From contig JBDKTJ010000132.1 of the NCBI GenBank assembly GCA_039698075.1, positions 1-6,235 of the forward strand: DNA of 6,235 nucleotides, written 5' to 3'. The position numbers and the translations under genes were made by a program. Source of the stretch: JAJFVC01 sp039698075. Its GTDB lineage: Bacteria > Planctomycetota > Planctomycetia > Pirellulales > Thermoguttaceae. Positions 1-4,007 of this stretch are shown here, piece by piece. The notes below the pieces were generated by a model that searched no databases, was not told the DNA's origin, and worked only from the letters and a program-made list of their open reading frames with translations. Within the stretch, counting starts at the first letter, position 1, and each line of letters opens with the position of its first letter.

Positions 1-2
1 TG

Positions 3-206
3 ATCCACGGCGGCAAGGCGTTGGCCGCGATGGACGCCCGGTTTTCCGTGGCCATCGAAGACGTCCAAAAGATCGCCATTCCCGTGTTGCGACACCGCAT
101 CAGCACGAACTTTCAGGCGCAGGCTGAGGGCATGGCCAACGAAGACATCATTCAACGATTGATCCGAGAGACGCCGCCGCCGGTGATTCCGAAGTATGAG
201 AAGTAG
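3..206 (+). CDS. MoxR-family AAA+ ATPase, C-terminal end (5' partial)
   Basis: The frame is open from base 3 to the TAG at 204-206 and gives 67 residues, beginning IHGGKALAAMDARF. The piece matches the C-terminal lid region of MoxR ATPases: an alanine-rich helix, then the segment 'AIEDVQKIAIPVLRHRISTN', where the PVLRHR motif is typical, then 'AEGMANEDIIQRLI', ending in a proline-rich tail (ETPPPVIPKYEK). Walker A and B lie upstream, outside the window. MoxR proteins are cytoplasmic ATPases thought to act as chaperones or metal-insertion partners for vWA proteins. The next gene is such a vWA (DUF58) protein, the standard neighbour, so this is probably the first or an early gene of the operon. 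The ATG at 21 is internal to the reading frame and is not a start. The G of the stop codon is also the first base of a repeat array. Confidence 0.9.
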   Translation: MHGGKALAAMDARFSVAIEDVQKIAIPVLRHRISTNFQAQAEGMANEDIIQRLIRETPPPVIPKYEK

Positions 207-233
207 GGGGCTGGGGAATGGGGGCGTGGGGCG
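206..233 (+). repeat. G-rich heptamer array, forward arm of gap 1
   Basis: Four consecutive 7-nt units, roughly GGGGRMK: GGGGGCT at 206, GGGGAAT at 213, GGGGGCG at 220 and TGGGGCG at 227. The array begins inside the stop codon of the MoxR gene. It is a degenerate relative of the array at 1185-1213 and is followed, after 11 nt, by an opposite-strand array. Four runs of at least four G with loops of 2-3 nt also fit a G-quadruplex motif on the + strand. Confidence 0.75.
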
Positions 234-263
234 AGAAATCCGCCGTCCCTCGTCCCCCGCCCC
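221..263 (+). other. Potential stem-loop formed by the two inverted arrays of gap 1
   Basis: Bases 221-235 (GGGGCGTGGGGCGAG) match the reverse complement of 249-263 at 13 of 15 positions, with a 13-nt loop at 236-248. A transcript would fold into a strong GC hairpin about 20 nt before the start codon at 284. No U-tract follows, so I do not call a terminator. It could attenuate, protect an mRNA 3' end, or simply be a by-product of the inverted repeats. Confidence 0.5.
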
Positions 264-280
264 GCGGCCCCGCGCACCCC
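245..280 (-). repeat. G-rich heptamer array on the minus strand, reverse arm of gap 1
   Basis: Read on the minus strand this is five heptamers with one extra base between the second and third: GGGGTGC, GCGGGGC, one C, GCGGGGC, GGGGGAC, GAGGGAC. The last two units are identical to units of the array at 1185-1213. The array ends 3 nt before the ATG at 284, so the DUF58 gene has a C-rich leader and no Shine-Dalgarno sequence. On the minus strand the G runs also fit a G-quadruplex motif. Confidence 0.75.
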
Positions 281-283
281 GCT

Positions 284-1180
284 ATGTCCACCGCTGAAAA
301 ATATCTGAAGCCGGAAGTGATCCGCCAGATCAAGCGGCTGGACCTGCGCGCTCAGTTCATTGTGAAGGGGTTTTTGCACGGGTTGCACGCCAGTCCGTTT
401 CACGGGTTTTCGGTCGAGTTCAGCGAGCACCGCAAATACACGCCGGGCGACGATCCGAAAGACATCGACTGGCTGGTTTACGCGAAAACCGACAAGTATT
501 ACGTCAAAAAGTTCGAGGCCGAGACGAACATCACCGGCTATTTGGTGATGGACTTGAGCCGGTCGATGGGCTACACGTATCGCCAAGAGTTGACGAAGTT
601 CGAGTATTCGATCTGCCTGGCGGCGGCGCTTTGCTATTTGATGATTCATCAGCAAGACCCGGTCGGGCTGCTGACGTTCGATCGCAAGATCCGCCACAGT
701 TTGCGGCCCAAGACGCGGCGCGGTCACTTGGGCGACGTGTTGTCGCTGCTGGCCAATTTGAAGCCGGCCGGGGATACCGACATCGCGCACAGTCTGACCC
801 AGGTGTCGGCGATGTTGCGGCACGCCAGTCTGGTGATGGTGTTTTCGGACCTGCTGGCCGAGCCCGGACCGATCCTGGACGCGATCTATCGGCTGCGGCA
901 CGGCGGGCACGACGTGATTTTGTTTCACGTGTTGGACGAGGCCGAGGTGCGATTTCCGTTCGAGGGCATGGTCGAGTTGCAGGATCCCGAAGGCGGCCAA
1001 CGTCAGACGCTCGACGCCGACGGGTTTCGCGGCACGTATCTGCGCGAAATTGAGCAATTTCGCGAAATGTATCGCCGCGAATGTTCGCAAGCCGGGGTGG
1101 ATTACGTGCCGTTGGACACCAGCATGCGATTCGATCGGGCGTTGGGCGAATATCTGATGCGCCGGAGCGAACGAGGCTGA
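284..1180 (+). CDS. DUF58 domain-containing protein (vWA-like fold)
   Basis: The 298-residue product has the DUF58 signature at residues 40-63: HGFSVEF, then R50, Y52, GDD and IDW. It carries a vWA MIDAS-type motif D90-L-S92-R-S94, followed by GDTDI near 163-167 and FSD at 187-189, so the metal-binding positions look intact. No membrane segment is evident, so it is probably cytoplasmic. DUF58 proteins occur next to MoxR ATPases and are regarded as their vWA partners; the exact reaction is unknown. I chose ATG 284 because the product then begins MSTAEKYLKPEVI, typical of the family. An upstream in-frame ATG at 218 would translate the repeat arrays into a low-complexity proline-rich leader. There is no Shine-Dalgarno sequence, because the C-rich array ends 3 nt before the start. 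The TGA at 1178-1180 is followed 4 nt later by the next array. Confidence 0.93.
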   Translation: MSTAEKYLKPEVIRQIKRLDLRAQFIVKGFLHGLHASPFHGFSVEFSEHRKYTPGDDPKDIDWLVYAKTDKYYVKKFEAETNITGYLVMDLSRSMGYTYRQELTKFEYSICLAAALCYLMIHQQDPVGLLTFDRKIRHSLRPKTRRGHLGDVLSLLANLKPAGDTDIAHSLTQVSAMLRHASLVMVFSDLLAEPGPILDAIYRLRHGGHDVILFHVLDEAEVRFPFEGMVELQDPEGGQRQTLDADGFRGTYLREIEQFREMYRRECSQAGVDYVPLDTSMRFDRALGEYLMRRSERG

Positions 1181-1184
1181 AAAT

Positions 1185-1213
1185 GGGGGACGAGGGATGG
1201 GGGACGAGGGACG
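1185..1213 (+). repeat. RGGGAYG heptamer array, left arm of the cassette
   Basis: After a leading G at 1185, four perfect-register heptamers start at 1186, 1193, 1200 and 1207. All fit RGGGAYG: GGGGACG twice, AGGGATG once, AGGGACG once. Only positions 1 and 6 vary, and only by transitions. The four G runs, with loops of 2-4 nt, also fit a + strand G-quadruplex motif. The array begins 4 nt after the DUF58 stop codon. Confidence 0.85.
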
Positions 1214-1219
1214 AAAATC

Positions 1220-1225
1220 GGAGGA
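1220..1225 (+). promoter_or_regulatory. Strong Shine-Dalgarno sequence (GGAGGA)
   Basis: GGAGGA lies 7 nt before the ATG at 1233 and decides that start over the upstream in-frame ATG at 1197, which is inside the heptamer array. None of the other starts in the window (284, 1644, 4008) has such a site. The small gene therefore brings its own translation signal. Confidence 0.8.
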
Positions 1226-1232
1226 AAAGTCA

Positions 1233-1610
1233 ATGAGTGTTCGTTGCTATCGGGATTTGGAGATTTGGCAACTTGGCGTCAAGCTCACCAAACGGATTTA
1301 CGAGTTGACTCGCACGTTTCCAAAACACGAAATCTACGGCTTGTGCAACCAGATGCAGCGGGCCGCGGTTTCCGTTCCCGCCAACATTGCTGAGGGGCAC
1401 GCACGTTCGTCGACCAAAGAGTTCCTGCATCACCTGTCCATTGTTCGCGGTTCGCTTGCGGAATTAGAGACCATGCTGACCATTTCGCAAGAGCTCCAAT
1501 ATTGCCAACCTGCGATCGTTGCGGAAATACTTCGATCGTGCGATCAGATTAGTCGCATGATCGCCGGACTCCGTCATCGTCTGGACGAAAAACTTCAACG
1601 CGACGTCTAA
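1233..1610 (+). CDS. Four-helix-bundle protein (23S rRNA IVP / S23 family)
   Basis: The 125-residue product has the family hallmarks: YRDLEIWQLGVKL at 6-18, IYELTRTFP at 22-30, YGLCNQMQRAAVSVPANIAE at 35-54, and GSLAELETML at 73-82. It should form four helices, roughly 8-27, 33-57, 60-89 and 95-120, and is of normal length and intact. The family was first found in intervening sequences of 23S rRNA genes; most members stand alone and have no assigned function. Avd, the accessory protein of diversity-generating retroelements, has the same fold and binds nucleic acid and the reverse transcriptase. GC over 1261-1610 is about 53% by hand count, visibly below the flanking operon. The gene interrupts the DUF58/BatA pair and lies between inverted heptamer arrays; the right one begins directly after its TAA. 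A role in the MoxR system is unlikely. A role tied to the arrays is my inference. Confidence 0.93.
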   Translation: MSVRCYRDLEIWQLGVKLTKRIYELTRTFPKHEIYGLCNQMQRAAVSVPANIAEGHARSSTKEFLHHLSIVRGSLAELETMLTISQELQYCQPAIVAEILRSCDQISRMIAGLRHRLDEKLQRDV

Positions 1611-1638
1611 CTCCCCCGCCCCTCGCCCCACGTTCCCC
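1611..1638 (-). repeat. G-rich heptamer array on the minus strand, right arm of the cassette
   Basis: Exactly four heptamers on the minus strand: GGGGAAC (1638-1632), GTGGGGC (1631-1625), GAGGGGC (1624-1618) and GGGGGAG (1617-1611). The array starts directly after the TAA of the small gene and ends 5 nt before the ATG at 1644. It is inverted relative to 1185-1213 and less uniform, with some transversions. Four runs of at least four G with loops of 5, 3 and 1 nt fit a minus-strand G-quadruplex motif. Confidence 0.8.
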
Positions 1639-1643
1639 GTTTT

Positions 1644-3821
1644 ATGACCTTCGTGAACATCTCACTGCTGGCCGGGACTGCGTTGGCGGCGTTGCCGATC
1701 TTGCTGCATTTGATCATGCGGCGACGGCCGACGCTGCTGGAGTTTCCCGCCATGCGATTTGTGCAGAAGCGGGCGGACGCCAACAAGCGGCGGCTGCGGA
1801 TTCGGCATTGGTTGCTGTTGGCGTTGCGGGTGGCGGTGATTGTTCTGTTGGCGTTGGCGCTGGCTCGGCCCAGCGTTCGATGGTCGGGCGCGAGCGGCAG
1901 CCAAGAGGCGCCGGTGGCGGCCGTGCTGTTGTTCGATGCCGCGCCGCACATGGAATATCGCCATCAAAATCAGACGCGATTGGACGCCGCCCGGCGGTTG
2001 GGCCTTTGGTTGCTCGGGCAGTTGCCGGAGCAGAGCGAGGTGGGCGTGCTCGACACGCGGCTGGGCTCGGCGCCGGCGTTTCAGGCCGATCGCGGCGCGG
2101 CCCGGCAACGGGTCGAACGGCTCGAAACCGTCGGCAATTCGCAACCGATGCCGTCGGCGATCGAGCAGGCGGTGAAGCTGTTGCGGCAGAGCCGATTGGA
2201 GCGAAAAGAGCTGTACGTGTTCACGGATCTGTCGCGCGGGGCGTGGCCGGAGTCGGCCGCCGAACGACTGCATCGGCAATTGGCCGCGGCCGGCGATTTG
2301 GGCCTCTATGTGATCGACGTCGGCGTGGCTCGACCGACCGACTGCGGATTGGGCGTCGTGCGGCTGTCGGGCGAAGTGCTTTCCAATGCGAGTGCGTTGG
2401 CGTTGCAAACGGACGTGTCGTGCATGGGGGCGGCCTCCTCGCGGACGGTCGAGTTGCACGTGCTCGACGCGGATCGGAAGCCGCAGAAGCGCAGCCAGCA
2501 GAGTTGCGACGCCGCGCCGGGCGAGTTGCGGACGGTCGAGTTTCGCATCGGAGGCTTGAAGCCCGGCGTGCATCAAGGGTTTGTGCGATTGGTCGGGCAA
2601 GACGGGCTGGCGGCCGACGACGTCCGATATTTCACGGTCGTGGTTCGACCGGCGTGGCCTGTGTTGATCGTGGCCCCGCATCCGGCGTCGAGCTATTCGT
2701 TGTTTTTGAGCGAGGCGTTGGCGCCGGCGGCGTTTCGCAAACAAGGGCAAGCCCGATTTCAATGCGACGTGTGTGACTTGGAGAATCTCTCGCAGCAGAA
2801 TCTTTCGCCCTACGCGGCGGTGTGGCTGTTGGACCCGACGCCGATGAAGCCGGAGGCGTGGAAAAAGCTGACGGATTTTGCGGCGGAAGGGCGCGGCGTG
2901 GGCGTCGCGTTGGGCCGCAACGCCTCGCCGATCGACACGTTCAACGATACGGCAGCGCAGGAGATTTTGGCGGGTCGGTTGCTGCGGCAATCGCGCCGCC
3001 CCGACGGCGACGTGTATCTAGCCCCGCGCGACGTTCAACATCCGGCGCTCTCGGCGTTTCGAAGCCGCGAGGGCGAGACGCCTTGGATGGATTTTCCGGT
3101 GTTTCGCTATTGGGAGCTTGAGCGTCCGCCGGCGGGCACGAGCGTCGTGATTCCGCTGAGCAACGGCGCGCCGGCCGTGTTGGAACGTGCGATCGGCCGT
3201 GGCCGGGCGTTGACGTGGACCACGCCGGCGTCCGATCCGCTCAGTCGGCGCGACGCTTGGAATCGGCTGCCCGACGGCTGGCCGTTTGTGGTGTTGGCCA
3301 ATCAGATGACGGGCTATCTGGTCGGCGGCGGCCAGTCGACGTGGAATTATTGGTGTGGTCAGACCGTCGTGTTGCCGATCGGGGGCGGGGCCGATGCGCG
3401 ACGCAGCTATTTGTTGTTCACGCCCGACGGGTTGAGCTTTCCCGTGACGGCCGACCCGGAACGTCGCGAGCTATCGGTCACGGCGACCGAGTGGGTGGGC
3501 AACTATCGGCTGCAATCGGGCGGGCAGACCGGCGTCGAGTTCGGATTCAGCGTGAATTACGCGCCGGACCAGACGCGGCTCGATCGGCTGACCAGCGCCG
3601 AGTTGGCCGCGATGTTCGGCCCGGTGAAGTTTCGGCTCGCCCAAACCCGGCAGGAAATTGATCGCGACGTGAGCATGGGCCGCGTGGGGCGCGAGTTGTT
3701 GCCGCCGCTGATCGTGTTGGCGGCGTTGCTGCTGGGGGCGGAGTGGTGGATGGCGAATCGGTTTTATCGAGAACGGAGGAGTGGGAGCAGTGGTCAGTGG
3801 CCGGTGGTCAGTGGCCAGTGA
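1644..3821 (+). CDS. BatA-like membrane protein with degenerate vWA domain
   Basis: The 725-residue product starts MTFVNISLLAGTALAALPIL, typical of the BatA N-terminal double-membrane domain. Membrane segments lie at about 4-25 and 56-75, separated by a basic loop (MRRRPTLLEFPAMRF). A vWA-like domain follows: VLLFD at 94-98, then YVFTDLSRGAW at 191-201. The MIDAS motif is degraded: where D-x-S-x-S-M is expected the sequence reads D98-A-A-P-H-M, so metal binding by the usual residues is doubtful. Residues from about 210 to 680 form a large, probably extracytoplasmic region containing Ig-like and GATase-like stretches (for example WPVLIVAPHPASSYSLFLSE near 335). A last membrane segment lies at about 685-705. 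It is probably a partner of the MoxR/DUF58 pair at the membrane. There is no Shine-Dalgarno sequence. The last nine residues, GQWPVVSGQ, and the stop codon are encoded by a repeat array, so the original C-terminus has been replaced or extended. Confidence 0.9.
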   Translation: MTFVNISLLAGTALAALPILLHLIMRRRPTLLEFPAMRFVQKRADANKRRLRIRHWLLLALRVAVIVLLALALARPSVRWSGASGSQEAPVAAVLLFDAAPHMEYRHQNQTRLDAARRLGLWLLGQLPEQSEVGVLDTRLGSAPAFQADRGAARQRVERLETVGNSQPMPSAIEQAVKLLRQSRLERKELYVFTDLSRGAWPESAAERLHRQLAAAGDLGLYVIDVGVARPTDCGLGVVRLSGEVLSNASALALQTDVSCMGAASSRTVELHVLDADRKPQKRSQQSCDAAPGELRTVEFRIGGLKPGVHQGFVRLVGQDGLAADDVRYFTVVVRPAWPVLIVAPHPASSYSLFLSEALAPAAFRKQGQARFQCDVCDLENLSQQNLSPYAAVWLLDPTPMKPEAWKKLTDFAAEGRGVGVALGRNASPIDTFNDTAAQEILAGRLLRQSRRPDGDVYLAPRDVQHPALSAFRSREGETPWMDFPVFRYWELERPPAGTSVVIPLSNGAPAVLERAIGRGRALTWTTPASDPLSRRDAWNRLPDGWPFVVLANQMTGYLVGGGQSTWNYWCGQTVVLPIGGGADARRSYLLFTPDGLSFPVTADPERRELSVTATEWVGNYRLQSGGQTGVEFGFSVNYAPDQTRLDRLTSAELAAMFGPVKFRLAQTRQEIDRDVSMGRVGRELLPPLIVLAALLLGAEWWMANRFYRERRSGSSGQWPVVSGQ
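3789..3821 (+). repeat. GTGGYCR heptamer array, copy A (inside the 3' end of the BatA-like gene)
   Basis: A 33-nt copy: one A, four heptamers fitting GTGGYCR, then GTGA. It overlaps the end of the BatA-like gene and supplies its TGA (3819-3821). It differs from copy B (3836-3868) at 3 of 33 positions and from the reverse complement of 3967-3999 at 3 of 33. Confidence 0.9.
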
Positions 3822-3835
3822 GAGCATTATTGAGA

Positions 3836-3868
3836 AGTGGCCGGTGGCCGGTGGTCAGTGGCCAGTTA
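3836..3868 (+). repeat. GTGGYCR heptamer array, copy B
   Basis: A second direct 33-nt copy, 14 nt after copy A (spacer 3822-3835). All four heptamers fit GTGGYCR, followed by GTTA. It is the left boundary of a 98-bp lower-GC segment whose right boundary is the inverted copy at 3967-3999. Confidence 0.9.
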
Positions 3869-3966
3869 CGGCAGTTGTTGTTTTTGTGGTGTTGAGGGAG
3901 ATTTGCTGAAGACGCCGGAGGTGAGTGTCGGAGTTCGCTGCCATTCTGTTCTGTATTGATTTCCAA
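3869..3966. other. 98-bp lower-GC segment enclosed by inverted GTGGYCR arrays
   Basis: GC is 48 of 98 by hand count, well below the surrounding operon. I see no convincing gene, Shine-Dalgarno/start pair or tRNA. The only pairing I noticed is weak: GGCAG at 3870-3874 with CTGCC at 3938-3942. It occupies the position that the four-helix-bundle gene holds in the 1180-1643 cassette, so it may be a non-coding cargo, a small RNA or a remnant. The function is unknown. Confidence 0.5.
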
Positions 3967-3999
3967 TCACCGACCACTGACCACCGACCACTGACCACT
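3967..3999 (-). repeat. GTGGYCR heptamer array, inverted copy R
   Basis: The reverse complement is a 33-nt copy with the same plan as copy A (one A, four heptamers, GTGA) and 30 of 33 identical positions. Its heptamers alternate GTGGTCA and GTGGTCG. It ends 8 nt before the ATG at 4008, leaving that gene without a Shine-Dalgarno sequence. Confidence 0.9.
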
Positions 4000-4007
4000 A
4001 AAATTCC

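Larger units (their letters stand above)
1180..1643 (+). mobile_element. Candidate repeat-bounded cassette carrying a four-helix-bundle gene
   Basis: The segment is bounded by imperfect inverted ends: AAAATGGGGGACG at 1180-1192, and on the opposite strand AAAACGGGGAACG at 1643-1631, matching at 11 of 13 positions. Each end continues inward as a four-unit G-rich heptamer array. Over 28 nt in register the two arrays agree at 20 positions. Between them lies one gene with its own Shine-Dalgarno sequence. The cassette fills exactly the space between the last base of the DUF58 stop codon and the ATG of the BatA-like gene, two genes that are normally operon neighbours. No transposase, reverse transcriptase or obvious target-site duplication is visible. 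Mobility is inferred from the structure, the foreign gene and its lower GC. It could instead be an old insertion with arrays acquired independently. Confidence 0.45.

Noticed and set aside
221..263. Rho-independent terminator
   Set aside because: The hairpin is strong but lacks a following T-tract on either strand, and the operon continues directly.
218..283. Upstream start of the DUF58 gene at ATG 218
   Set aside because: It would translate the two repeat arms into a low-complexity leader; the family start fits ATG 284.
1197..1232. Upstream start of the four-helix-bundle gene at ATG 1197
   Set aside because: That ATG lies inside the heptamer array, while GGAGGA is correctly spaced for ATG 1233.
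1185..1638. 23S rRNA intervening sequence
   Set aside because: The IVP gene is not embedded in rRNA; both flanks are protein-coding genes.
1180..1643. Diversity-generating retroelement
   Set aside because: The small protein belongs to an Avd-related fold family, but no reverse transcriptase, template/variable repeat pair or adenine-specific variation is present.
1180..1643. Insertion sequence
   Set aside because: Inverted ends exist, but the only gene is a four-helix-bundle protein and not a transposase, and I found no target-site duplication.
1662..2990. Minus-strand open frame of 442 codons
   Set aside because: An antisense shadow of the BatA-like gene with biased Arg/Gln/Pro composition and no domain; the same holds for the 312-codon frame at 152-1090.
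3789..3999. CRISPR array
   Set aside because: There are only three 33-nt repeats, one of them inverted, with unequal spacers (14 and 98 nt) and internal 7-nt periodicity; no cas genes.
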